DNA of 19,540 nt from Phycisphaerales bacterium UBA3190 (GCA_002364005.1 DEXG01000028.1:10495-30034); one strand, 5' to 3'; shown: positions 7,321-16,962, counted from the first letter of the stretch. Notes: generated by a model not told the origin, from the letters alone. Numbers and translations are program-made.

Positions 7321-8334
7321 ATGGCCATTCTCGTCGATAAAGACACCAAAGTCATCTGTCAGGGCATCACGGGCAGCTTCGGTGCCCTGCACACCAAGGG
7401 GTGCTTCAACTATGGCACCAAGATGGTTGGCGGGGTCACCCCCGGCAAGGGTGGTCAAAAGGACGACAACGGGCTGCCGATCTTCAATACGGTGCGGGAC
7501 GCGGTGGATGCGACCGGTGCTGATGCGACGATGATCTTCGTTCCGCCGGCCTTCTGTGCCGACGCGATGCTCGAGGCGATGGACGCGGGGATCCGGCTGA
7601 TCTGCTGCATTACCGAGGGCGTGCCGGTCAACGACATGATCATGGTTCGTCGGGTGATGGACGATCGCAACGCGGCGGCTCGTGGTGCGGATTCGCAGCA
7701 CAGCAAGGAGCTGTTCACGCTGGTCGGGCCCAACTGCCCGGGCGTGATCACCCCCGGCCCCAAGACCGGCGAGGACACGGCCGAGTCGCACTACACCAAC
7801 GCTGGGTGCAAGATCGGGATCATGCCGGGTTACATCCACACGCATGTGAGCGAGGCGAGCACGGGCAAGGCCGTGGGTATTGTGTCGCGTTCCGGCACGC
7901 TGACCTACGAGGCGGTGTGGCAGACCTCGCAGTTGGGGATCGCCCAGTCGACCTGTGTGGGCATCGGCGGCGACCCGGTTCGTGGGATCAACCATATCGA
8001 TTGCATTCGCATGTTTGAAGAGGACCCGGACACGGACGGGATCCTGATGATCGGCGAGATCGGTGGCGAGGACGAGGAAGCCGCGGCCGAGTACATCAAG
8101 AATCATGTGACCAAGCCGGTGGCCGCGTTTATCGCGGGTCGCACGGCGCCTCCCGGCAAGCGGATGGGGCACGCGGGGGCGATTATCAGCAGTGGTGCGG
8201 GCGGCAAGCCGACCGGGACCGCGGACAGCAAGATCGATGCGCTGCGCGAGGCGGGTGCGGAGATCGCGCTGAACCCGAGCGAGATGGGGCTGGCGATGGC
8301 CAAGGCGATGGGGATCGCGGCGGTGACGGCTTAA
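7321..8334 (+). CDS. sucD: Succinyl-CoA ligase (ADP-forming) alpha subunit
   Basis: SucD, with SucC, interconverts succinyl-CoA and succinate with formation of ADP/ATP (or GDP/GTP) in the citric acid cycle. The 337-residue product shows the family's CoA-binding start (ICQGITGSFGALHTKG), the IFVPPAFCADAMLEA segment, ITEGVP, GPNCPGVI, SRSGTLTYEAV, GIGGDPV, MIGEIGG and the phospho-histidine motif GKRMGHAGAI with His at about residue 284. It is longer than the typical 290 residues, mainly from small insertions in the middle and a longer C-terminus. ATG at 7321 has GGGAG six bases upstream. TACAAT at 7275-7280 could be a -10 box, without a good -35. The beta subunit gene is not next to it here. 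Confidence 0.95.
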   Translation: MAILVDKDTKVICQGITGSFGALHTKGCFNYGTKMVGGVTPGKGGQKDDNGLPIFNTVRDAVDATGADATMIFVPPAFCADAMLEAMDAGIRLICCITEGVPVNDMIMVRRVMDDRNAAARGADSQHSKELFTLVGPNCPGVITPGPKTGEDTAESHYTNAGCKIGIMPGYIHTHVSEASTGKAVGIVSRSGTLTYEAVWQTSQLGIAQSTCVGIGGDPVRGINHIDCIRMFEEDPDTDGILMIGEIGGEDEEAAAEYIKNHVTKPVAAFIAGRTAPPGKRMGHAGAIISSGAGGKPTGTADSKIDALREAGAEIALNPSEMGLAMAKAMGIAAVTA

Positions 8335-8393
8335 TTCAGAACATTACCATTTTATGAACTGAACCAATTTCTAGCTGATTCTGTGGTTTACCC

Positions 8394-8414
8394 AAAACCA
8401 ACCATGTTGGTTTT
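8394..8414. terminator. Possible weak terminator or operator hairpin after sucD
   Basis: AAAACCAAC-CAT-GTTGGTTTT is a perfect nine-base inverted repeat, symmetrical enough to act in either direction, about 60 bases after the sucD stop. The T-run is only four bases and the stem is AT-rich, so termination would be weak. A second stem, GCCGC-GATAGT-GCGGC, follows at 8429-8444, just before the Shine-Dalgarno of the next gene. Confidence 0.4.
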
Positions 8415-8463
8415 AGGTATATTGCCATGCCGCGATAGTGCGGCTTATTCTGAAAGGCACAAG

Positions 8464-9510
8464 ATGAATACAGTAGTGAAATGGATCAGGCAACGGCAGC
8501 ATTTTTCAAGCCCATTATTCGCATTACTCCTTATGGTGAATGTGTTTATATTGCCCTCATACCGAGCGGCGGCGCAGATCGAGGAGCCGGTTCAACCGAT
8601 GGCACAGACTGCGGAGCAGGTGATTGATGCACTCAACGCTGTCGAGGCGGGTGCATCAGTCGACCAGGCTTTTGGAATACAACCAGTTCCTTATCGGGAT
8701 ACCGTAAAGATCCAAAAAACAATCTACGAGACACTTTTTGGTGTCGCGTATGATGTAGATGATGCGTACTACACACTAGATAATGAGGTTGTTCTATTAG
8801 ATGAAGCCAACACTGTCAGTGGGCACATGGCAGATGGTAGAGAGTATCAGGTTAGATTCTCAATGCTTGGTTGGTATGACTATATTAATGATAGTGCAAT
8901 ATCTAACAGCGACGCAAACGATTTAGCTGAAGCAAACACTAGCATTCTATGTTTTGCTGGTACTCTTAGTACAGACTACGGCGCGATTTCGGTTTTGGGG
9001 GCAATTTTTCAGATCGATACTGATGCTGGAGTTAGGGATCGCGGCCTTGTATTCTTTGAGATAGTTTCTGCTCAAGTAATCGAAGATTTGGATTATGTCA
9101 ACCAACTGCTTCTGCAGACAGAGGTCCCGGTAGTGCCTCAAAACTGCGAAGATGCGTTTCGTATTGCAAGAAATAATTACCTGGCAGATCTAGAAATAGC
9201 GAAAAATGAGTTGGAAGAATGTATGATTTTAGCAATTGGCACATTCGTTGGAGCGATGGGTGGATGTGCTGGTCTGGCAATTAAAGCAGGTGTTGCAGCA
9301 GCTGCTACGGGAGGGCTGATTGCTCCAGTTGCTGCAGTTGGTGTAGTATGGTGTAGTCTAGCGGCATTAGGGGCGGCATCAGGTTTATCGGGTGCGTGTG
9401 CTTTAAGTTACCAGACCAAGGCGAATAATGCTAGGGTGCGATTGAATACAGCGCGAGCAAATGCAAGGATTCTCTTCGGGGTAGAAAATTGCCCAGGAGA
9501 TCCGGTCTGA
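8464..9510 (+). CDS. Secreted protein with Cys- and Gly/Ala-rich hydrophobic C-terminus
   Basis: This 348-residue product is of unrecognised family. A long signal peptide (basic start, then SSPLFALLLMVNVFILPSY) ends near AAAQ, about residue 38. A soluble middle domain follows (about 40-235), with no catalytic motif I can name. Residues about 240-320 begin with CEDAFRIARNNYLADLE and an amphipathic stretch, then become hydrophobic and Gly/Ala-rich with spaced Cys (FVGAMGGCAGLAIKAG, VGVVWCSLAALGAASG, SGACALSY); a basic tail ends in ENCPGDPV. The pattern recalls glycine-zipper or pore-forming segments, but that is a guess. ATG at 8464 has AAAGG six bases upstream. Base composition and codon use (many AAT, TTA, ATA, AGA) are clearly more AT-rich than the neighbours, which suggests acquisition from elsewhere or low expression. 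Confidence 0.7.
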   Translation: MNTVVKWIRQRQHFSSPLFALLLMVNVFILPSYRAAAQIEEPVQPMAQTAEQVIDALNAVEAGASVDQAFGIQPVPYRDTVKIQKTIYETLFGVAYDVDDAYYTLDNEVVLLDEANTVSGHMADGREYQVRFSMLGWYDYINDSAISNSDANDLAEANTSILCFAGTLSTDYGAISVLGAIFQIDTDAGVRDRGLVFFEIVSAQVIEDLDYVNQLLLQTEVPVVPQNCEDAFRIARNNYLADLEIAKNELEECMILAIGTFVGAMGGCAGLAIKAGVAAAATGGLIAPVAAVGVVWCSLAALGAASGLSGACALSYQTKANNARVRLNTARANARILFGVENCPGDPV

Positions 9511-9542
9511 TCTGTATTGATTGTATGTTGTGTTCGACTCGG

Positions 9543-9590
9543 GGAGCGTGATGATGGTTTGGGCACCAGTGTTCGCGATCATCACGCTCC
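9543..9590 (+). promoter_or_regulatory. Inverted repeat covering a ribosome binding site
   Basis: GGAGCGTGATGAT (9543-9555) pairs perfectly with ATCATCACGCTCC (9578-9590) across a 22-base loop. The 5' arm contains the GGGGAG Shine-Dalgarno and the likely ATG start of the next gene. The 3' arm is followed by CTTTC-like sequence, TTTCATTTCG, a poor T-tract. It could hide the start from ribosomes, or it could be the terminator of the preceding gene that ends at 9510. Confidence 0.55.
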
Positions 9591-10120
9591 TTTCATTTCG
9601 TCGTTACAGCATTTCCAAGCTGATGACCAACGAATGCAGGCTTGTTGCGGATTTGAGTTCAGGGGACGAGCGGGATACCACGCTTGCTGAGCCTCGGGTT
9701 CTGAAGGCTCCTGGGACCACGGGTGGGGTTCGGCTTCAAATTCTCATCATTATCATATTGATGTTTTGTTGTCCGGCGATCGTGCTATTGTGGTTTTGGC
9801 ATCCCGAGTTATCTGATCTCTTCTCTCCTATTTGGGGTGGCGTGATTGGCTTGTTTCTTGGAATAGCGCTTGAGTTGCTCACCCTCTCTGGGTGGGTTCG
9901 TTTTGGTTTAGGCTCAGTTTTGCTTGACGAAAGCAAGCTCATCGTTCCAAACCTGCTAAGGAAGAAGACTTTCTATCCAGATCGTGTGCGTATTTGGTGT
10001 TCGGAGACAAGCCCTGATGCCTACACGCTCGTAGTGATGGATAATCGTGGAACGCGATCCTTGCTCTATGTTGACAGGCAGGCGATGTGCGATGTGCGGG
10101 CTTGGATTCGTACTTCCTGA
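9554..10120 (+). CDS. Small membrane protein, possible PH-like C-terminus
   Basis: A 188-residue product with no family I recognise. Two membrane segments are clear: LQILIIIILMFCCPAIVLLWFW and IWGGVIGLFLGIALELLTL. A C-terminal cytoplasmic stretch (LDESKLIVPNLLRKKTFYPD, YTLVVMDNRGTRSLLYVDR) has the strand pattern of bacterial PH-like (YdbS/DUF304-type) domains; this is a weak resemblance. The start is uncertain. ATG at 9554 is best spaced from GGGGAG; ATG at 9551 and TTG at 9521 are in frame too, and a start at about 9622 would avoid the inverted repeat entirely. It follows the secreted Cys-rich protein by 43 bases and converges on the amidohydrolase gene. Confidence 0.6.
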   Translation: MVWAPVFAIITLLSFRRYSISKLMTNECRLVADLSSGDERDTTLAEPRVLKAPGTTGGVRLQILIIIILMFCCPAIVLLWFWHPELSDLFSPIWGGVIGLFLGIALELLTLSGWVRFGLGSVLLDESKLIVPNLLRKKTFYPDRVRIWCSETSPDAYTLVVMDNRGTRSLLYVDRQAMCDVRAWIRTS

Positions 10121-10142
10121 GATGTATGGCATCCTGCTTCGG

Positions 10143-11462
10143 TCATTCGACGAATAATTCCCCACTCCTCATGACAAAGTCAACGAACTGGTAGGCCTCG
10201 ACATTGTCCATGGGGTCGAAGGGCACGGCGATGAGGTCGGCGTACTTGCCCGCTTCGAGGGTGCCGAGTTGATCCTCGGCGCCGATGAGGGTTGCGGCGC
10301 TGATGGTGGCGGAGATGAGGCAGTCTTCGGGGGTCATGCCGGCTTCGTGCATGTAGATGAACTCGAGGGCGTTGGTGCCGTGGGCGCCGACGCCGACATC
10401 GGTGCCGAAGGCGATGTTGACGCCTGCTTTGTAGGCGCGGGCGAATGAGTCCTGGATGAGCGGGCCGACGGCTGCGGCTTTGTCGCGGATGGATGGGGGG
10501 AAGTAGCCGTCGACTTTGGCTTTCTCTTCGACGAACTTGCCGGCGTGGATGGTGGGGACGAGGTAGGCGCCGGTCTTCTTGAAGAGGTCGATGGATTCGT
10601 CGTCGAGGTAGGTGCCGTGCTCGATGGAGTCGACGCCGGCGCGGAGGGCGGCGTTGATGCCGTTGGTCCCGTGGGCGTGGGCGGCGACCTTGCGTCCCAT
10701 GGTGCGTGCGGCCTGGATGATGGATTCGAGTTCATCGACGAAGAACTGTTGTTCGACGCCGGCGGCGGTGGGGGAGAGGACGCCCCCGGTGGCGGTGATC
10801 TTGATGAGGTCGACGCCCTCGCGGATGCGGGCGCGGACGGCCTTGCGTGCCTCGTATGGGCCGTCGGCCGGGGCGAGCTGGGCGTCGAGGTCGGGTCGGA
10901 GTGCGGGTGAGAGCGCGTTGGTTGGGTCGCCGTGGCCGCCGGTGACGGAGACGGGCGGGCCGGAGACGAACATGCGTGGTCCGGGGACGACGCCCTGGTT
11001 GATACGGTCACGCAGGGCGAGGCCGACGGAGCCGCCGGATCCGACATTGCGGACGGTGGTGAAGCCGGCCATGAGCGTTTTGCGTGCGTTGGCGACGGCG
11101 TCGATGGCGGAGTGGGCTTCGCCCTCCTGCATTCTGGACCGCATGCGTTCGATTGCGGGTTTGAGCTGGCCGGTGAGGTGGGTGTGGCAGTCGATGAGGC
11201 CGGGTGTGACCCATTGGTCTTTGAGGTCGATGACGGTGGTGTCTTCGTCGAGGCCGAGGTTATCGGGCTGGGCGTAGCCGGCGATGACGCGGTCGATGCG
11301 GTCGTCGATGACGACGATGGTCATCTGGGACTGGGTGGGTTGGCCCGGGACGGCGATGAGGTGGCCGCAGTGGATGAGGGTTTCCTCGTTGGCGAGCAGT
11401 GTTGTGGTGCAGCTGATGAGGAGGAAGAAGAAGCTGGTTATGAGCTGTGTTGATCTGGTCAT
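10143..11462 (-). CDS. Exported amidohydrolase (imidazolonepropionase/prolidase-like)
   Basis: This 439-residue metal-dependent hydrolase carries a signal peptide (ITSFFFLLISCTTTLLA, cut near residue 24). It has the amidohydrolase core: DCHTHL (His93, His95), IKITATGG with the carboxylated-Lys candidate Lys221, AHAHG (His262/His264), SIEHGT (His282) and the catalytic FGTD (Asp355). The C-terminal GTLEAGKYADLIAV strand closes the small beta domain. The layout matches the exported Xaa-Pro/Lys-Arg dipeptidase-like group within the superfamily; the substrate cannot be read from the sequence. ATG at 11462 is used; AAGAGA lies about eight bases upstream, a modest ribosome site. The gene is a single transcription unit, divergent from the histidine kinase and convergent with the small membrane protein. 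Confidence 0.88.
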   Translation of the reverse strand: MTRSTQLITSFFFLLISCTTTLLANEETLIHCGHLIAVPGQPTQSQMTIVVIDDRIDRVIAGYAQPDNLGLDEDTTVIDLKDQWVTPGLIDCHTHLTGQLKPAIERMRSRMQEGEAHSAIDAVANARKTLMAGFTTVRNVGSGGSVGLALRDRINQGVVPGPRMFVSGPPVSVTGGHGDPTNALSPALRPDLDAQLAPADGPYEARKAVRARIREGVDLIKITATGGVLSPTAAGVEQQFFVDELESIIQAARTMGRKVAAHAHGTNGINAALRAGVDSIEHGTYLDDESIDLFKKTGAYLVPTIHAGKFVEEKAKVDGYFPPSIRDKAAAVGPLIQDSFARAYKAGVNIAFGTDVGVGAHGTNALEFIYMHEAGMTPEDCLISATISAATLIGAEDQLGTLEAGKYADLIAVPFDPMDNVEAYQFVDFVMRSGELFVE

Positions 11463-11785
11463 CGTGTGTCTCTTGTTGTGATGTGTTATGAGACCAGGCA
11501 GGGTACCAGATCTGGTGGTTGTTTGTGATAATCACGATCGGGTGCTGGGGTGCGATGGCTCAGGGTGTAGGGCGTCCGGTGCGGGGAAAATGGTGTTTTC
11601 GGGGCGAGGAGTTGGGTTTGAGGGCGATTGAGCGGGTGTGTGGGTGGTCCGGTTGATTGTATCGCCTGGGTATGAGTTTTATTTCTGGGATTGGGGGTAT
11701 ACATTCATATTCACAGGCTTTCGGTCGATTCGTTGTGTCTCGGGGGGAAAGCACGAGTTCCTTGTAGTGAACTGTGATATTCAGC
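11463..11785. other. Divergent intergenic region, two short palindromes
   Basis: This 323-base gap separates the amidohydrolase from the divergent histidine kinase gene and must hold both promoters. No convincing -35/-10 pair was found. Two perfect palindromes lie near the amidohydrolase start: ACCAGATCTGGT (11505-11516) and GTGAT-A-ATCAC (11525-11535); either could bind a dimeric regulator. No open frame with a good start was seen. Confidence 0.4.
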
Positions 11786-14104
<2,319 letters not shown>

Positions 14105-14120
14105 GGTTTACAACAGATCT

Positions 14121-14157
14121 ATTTGTGTCAACAAATACCCCTGTCGGGTGCTATGAT
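14121..14157 (+). promoter_or_regulatory. marR operator and extended -10 promoter
   Basis: ATTTGT-GTCA-ACAAAT (14121-14136) is a perfect six-base-arm palindrome. TGCTATGAT at 14149-14157 is an extended -10 box, and the -35 position it implies overlaps the palindrome, so a bound dimer would block transcription. Transcription would start at or very near the marR ATG. Related palindromes precede the doxX gene. Confidence 0.65.
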
Positions 14158-14162
14158 TCTGC

Positions 14163-14657
14163 ATGGCGCGTTCGCTGCGTGAGCAGATCAACAAGCAGGA
14201 TGACTTTGCCAGCCCTGAAGAAGAGGCGATGCTGAACATCGCGCGGACCGCGGGGGAAATTGAAGGTGTCGAGCGGGCGTTCTTCAAAGAGTTCGACCTG
14301 ACGCCTCAGGCGTACAACCTGCTTCGCATCCTGCGTGGGCACAAGCGCCGTGGGAAGGGCGACGGTGTTCGCGCATCGGAGATCGGCTGTCAGATGGTCG
14401 TTCGCGTGCCCGATGTCACCCGTCTTGTCGATCGCCTTGAGGAACGCGGGCTGGTGGGGCGAGGGAGCTGCAGCAAGGACCGGCGGGTCAAGTTTGTGTT
14501 CATCACCGACAAGGGGATGCGTCTGCTCGAGCGTATCGACCCGAAGATCGATGGGCTGGGCAAGCGTGTGCTGGGGAACCTGAGTGAGCGCGAGCTGCGC
14601 ACCGTCTCGCGCCTCATGGAGAAGGCCCGGAACGAGCAGGATGAGGACCGCGACTGA
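14163..14657 (+). CDS. MarR-family transcriptional regulator
   Basis: This 164-residue winged-helix regulator fits the MarR family: an N-terminal dimerisation helix, LTPQAYNLLRIL, the recognition helix region SEIGCQMVVRVPDVTRLVDRL, and the wing SCSKDRRVKFVFIT followed by a C-terminal dimerisation helix. Two Cys residues (76 and 103) are in or near the DNA-binding part; the classic N-terminal redox Cys of OhrR/YodB-type members is absent. MarR proteins usually repress their own operon through palindromes and are released by small aromatic compounds or oxidants. The palindrome at 14121-14136 fits autoregulation. The ATG at 14163 has no Shine-Dalgarno and lies six bases after the -10 box, so the message may be leaderless. 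The gene overlaps the flavodoxin start by one base (TGATG). Confidence 0.88.
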   Translation: MARSLREQINKQDDFASPEEEAMLNIARTAGEIEGVERAFFKEFDLTPQAYNLLRILRGHKRRGKGDGVRASEIGCQMVVRVPDVTRLVDRLEERGLVGRGSCSKDRRVKFVFITDKGMRLLERIDPKIDGLGKRVLGNLSERELRTVSRLMEKARNEQDEDRD

Positions 14658-15226
14658 TGGCACGCATCGAGATCGTTTATTTCAGCGCGATGGGTCACAC
14701 AGAAGCGATCGCACGCTCGGTGTACCGGGGGCTGGGATCTGTGCCTGGGGTGGAGGCGGGGATCATGTCGGTTGAATCGTTGGGTGACCCGAGTGATGAG
14801 CAGGATGCGAGCTGGTTTCGGCTTGATAGCGCTGACGCGATCGTCTTGGGTTCGCCCACCTACATGGGCGGGGTCGCGGCTGAGTTCAAGCGTTTCATCG
14901 ACCAGACGGGGTCGCGTTGGTACAAGCGTGTCTGGATGGACAAGCTGGCGGCTGGCTTTACGGTCGGTGGCGGGCTCAGCGGCGACAAGCAGAGTGCCTT
15001 GCAGGCGATGCATGTCTTTGCCTGTCAGCACGGGATGATCTGGGTTTCGATGGGCGTGGGGGTCGGTGATGCGGGGCTTGATCGGCTTTCGTCTTCGATT
15101 GGGCTGATGTGCCAGGCTGACAATGCCCCCCCGACGCAGACTCCTCCGCCCGAGGATCACGCGACGGCGGAGGCATTCGGCATGCGTGTGGCGCATGCCG
15201 CGTGTCGATGGGCTGCGAAAACCTAG
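14657..15226 (+). CDS. Flavodoxin-fold NAD(P)H:quinone oxidoreductase, WrbA-like
   Basis: This is a 189-residue cytoplasmic flavoprotein. The FMN phosphate loop YFSAMGHTEAIA follows the first strand, and the second FMN-contacting loop is SPTYMGGVAAEFKRFID; AGFTVGGGLSGDKQSAL and GMIWVSMGVGVGD match the third. WrbA-like proteins reduce quinones by two electrons, avoiding semiquinone radicals. It is translationally coupled to marR (ATG overlaps the marR TGA), so both are made from the same transcript. Its placement with doxX and pirin supports a role in coping with quinones or related electrophiles; the actual substrate is not shown by the sequence. The C-terminus has a Pro-rich loop (NAPPTQTPPPEDH) and a short helix. 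Confidence 0.85.
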   Translation: MARIEIVYFSAMGHTEAIARSVYRGLGSVPGVEAGIMSVESLGDPSDEQDASWFRLDSADAIVLGSPTYMGGVAAEFKRFIDQTGSRWYKRVWMDKLAAGFTVGGGLSGDKQSALQAMHVFACQHGMIWVSMGVGVGDAGLDRLSSSIGLMCQADNAPPTQTPPPEDHATAEAFGMRVAHAACRWAAKT

Positions 15227-15294
15227 CGTCATTGGGCCCGGTTGGCCGATCGGAGCCGGCGTTTCGTGTGCGGCGGTGCGGCTCAGTGCCGAAA

Positions 15295-15369
15295 GTTTGT
15301 TTGAACAAATAAAATTTCGGATGGGTTGAATAATGGCGTGGTGGCGGGTATTTATTTGTTGAAACAACC
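15295..15369 (+). promoter_or_regulatory. doxX promoter with two MarR-type operators
   Basis: Two palindromes of the marR-operator type flank a plausible promoter. TTTGTT-TG-AACAAA (15296-15309) lies upstream; TTTGT-TGAA-ACAAC (15355-15368) lies at the expected start point. Between them TTGAAT (15326-15331) and TATTTA (15349-15354) are 17 bases apart. Their spacing would allow two dimers to block the promoter. The doxX ribosome site AAGGA follows. Confidence 0.6.
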
Positions 15370-15391
15370 ATTTGCAGTGAAAGGACAAGAA

Positions 15392-15874
15392 ATGGGCACA
15401 CAGAACAACATCCAGGTCACACTCTCCGATGCCGGGTTGCTGATCGCTCGATCAATGATCGGCGTCGTCGGTATCTACCACGGCGGTCAGAAGCTCTTTG
15501 GCATGTTTGGCGGCGGCGGGTTTGCATCGACGGCTGAGGCCATGGAGGCGATGGGGATGCCATTGCCGACACTGAGTGCCGCGGCCGCGGGCTCGGCGGA
15601 GTTCTTTGGCGGCATCGCGATTGCGCTTGGGTTGCTGACTCGCTTCGCGGGCGCGAACTTCGCGTTCACCATGCTCGTGGCAAGCTTCGCGGTGCATGGC
15701 GGTGCGTTCGGATCGCAGAACGGGGGGATGGAATATCCCCTGACGCTCGGGATGATCGCGTTGGCGCTCACACTCACGGGTCCCGGTCGATTCTCGCTCG
15801 ATCGTGTGCTTTTCTCGGGGCTGCGGGATCGATTCCACACGCCCACGCTCTCAACCAAGGCCGCGGCTGCATAA
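15392..15874 (+). CDS. DoxX family membrane protein
   Basis: This 160-residue inner-membrane protein has four predicted membrane helices and the DoxX-type features: ARSMIGVVGIYHGGQKLFGMF near the start, SAEFFGGIAIALGLLTRFAG, FAFTMLVASFAVHGGAF and the short helix near MEYPLTLGMIALALTLTGPG. DoxX proteins are linked to redox or thiol stress and often sit beside quinone-handling or pirin genes. ATG at 15392 was chosen because AAGGA is well spaced upstream and the protein starts in the family's usual place; an upstream in-frame TTG at 15326 lies in the promoter. The gene is 24 bases ahead of the pirin gene, in the same unit. Confidence 0.88.
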   Translation: MGTQNNIQVTLSDAGLLIARSMIGVVGIYHGGQKLFGMFGGGGFASTAEAMEAMGMPLPTLSAAAAGSAEFFGGIAIALGLLTRFAGANFAFTMLVASFAVHGGAFGSQNGGMEYPLTLGMIALALTLTGPGRFSLDRVLFSGLRDRFHTPTLSTKAAAA

Positions 15875-15898
15875 GCACGCGTCCATGAAAGGCACCCG

Positions 15899-16609
15899 AT
15901 GAACACCCAGCAACAAATCAGGATCAGGCAAGACAAGGATCGCGGGCACATCGACCATGGCTGGCTCGATGCGCGCCACACATTCAGCTTCGGGTCATAT
16001 CAGGACCCGGATTGGATGGGCTTCCGATCGCTCCGCGTCATCAACGAGGACTCGATCGCCCCCAGGATGGGGTTCGGCGAACACGGGCATCGTGATATGG
16101 AGATCATTACCTACCCGGTCTCGGGCGCGGTGCGTCATCGTGATTCGCTTGGCAACGAGGAAGACATCGTGCCGGGCATGATCCAGCACATGAGCGCTGG
16201 GTCGGGGATCCGTCACAGCGAGTTCAACCCGCTCGATGAGCGGACGCACATGCTGCAGATCTGGATCGAGCCCCGTGAAGTAGGGATTGAACCCGGGCAT
16301 CAGTCGCGGGCGTTCCCGATCCACGAGCAGGGCGGGCGATTGCATCTGGTCGCATCGCCCGATGGTGAGGGCGGCTCGCTGACGATCCAGCAGGATGCGC
16401 GTGTGTTGGCGGGTGTCTTCGGCGCCGGTGAACGGTTCAAGCACGCGATGCGTGATCTCAGGCACGCGTGGGTGCAGGTTGTGCGTGGGGCGCTCAGTGT
16501 CAACGGCGTCACGGTCTCCGGCGGCGATGGGCTGGCGCTGCATGATATTGGTTCGGTGGAGTTGAGCATCGAAGAAGACAGCGAGGTATTGGTGTTCGAG
16601 CTGGCGTGA
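15899..16609 (+). CDS. Pirin family protein (bicupin, possible quercetinase)
   Basis: This 236-residue cytoplasmic bicupin carries all four metal ligands of pirins: His62 and His64 in FGEHGHRDMEIITYP, His106 in GIRHSEFNP, and Glu108. The second cupin half is present (LRHAWVQVVRGALSVNG, GDGLALHD). Bacterial pirins can act as flavonol dioxygenases or as metal-dependent regulators; which applies here cannot be read from sequence. AAAGG lies about seven bases before ATG 15899. It follows doxX by 24 bases and is the last gene of the unit before a 400-base gap. Confidence 0.92.
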   Translation: MNTQQQIRIRQDKDRGHIDHGWLDARHTFSFGSYQDPDWMGFRSLRVINEDSIAPRMGFGEHGHRDMEIITYPVSGAVRHRDSLGNEEDIVPGMIQHMSAGSGIRHSEFNPLDERTHMLQIWIEPREVGIEPGHQSRAFPIHEQGGRLHLVASPDGEGGSLTIQQDARVLAGVFGAGERFKHAMRDLRHAWVQVVRGALSVNGVTVSGGDGLALHDIGSVELSIEEDSEVLVFELA

Positions 16610-16913
16610 GGTATTGACCCCCTGTTTTTCAGGCTCAGCACGCGATCGACGGCTGTATCGGGCATGGTTCAGTGAAGCGTGGTTTGATGCAAGATGGATT
16701 AGGGGACCCACATCAGGGCCTCAGAATCACACATTGGTATAAGGAGAAAAGCCCATTCGGTCACTGAAGGTGCAACATGGCGAACAACTTTGCCAAACCG
16801 AGCGTATAGAAATAGGTGGTGTGAGCGCACCGCGAAGAAGAGGTCACAGCGGCAGGCGCTCCGAACACGACCTATCGGGTCATTTGACCTGACATCCCAA
16901 TACCCCCTCTCCG
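16610..16913 (+). other. Non-coding stretch before a terminator, possible transcript
   Basis: This 300-base stretch after the pirin gene has no open frame with a credible start; the longest candidate is a ten-codon frame. It ends in a strong intrinsic terminator at 16914-16956, so some transcript must pass through it. That may be a long 3' end of the pirin unit or a separate small RNA. No recognisable RNA family was seen. Confidence 0.35.
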
Positions 16914-16956
16914 GGCCCGGCGACTCTGTGTGTGCATCGCCGGGCCTGATTTTTTT
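16914..16956 (+). terminator. Strong intrinsic terminator
   Basis: GGCCCGGCGA (16914-16923) pairs perfectly with TCGCCGGGCC (16937-16946) around a 13-base loop; TGA and seven T residues follow. It acts in the plus direction only and shields the tetR promoter just downstream. Confidence 0.85.
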
Positions 16957-16962
16957 CATGGG

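Noticed and set aside
8464..9510. Secreted Cys-rich protein as a PEP-CTERM protein
   Set aside because: Its C-terminus is ENCPGDPV, without the Pro-rich motif, membrane segment and Arg cluster seen in the protein at 3015-3728.
11505..11535. Two perfect palindromes as a defined operator
   Set aside because: They are 11-12 bases long, and occur once each in the window; without a second copy or a mapped promoter they cannot be assigned.
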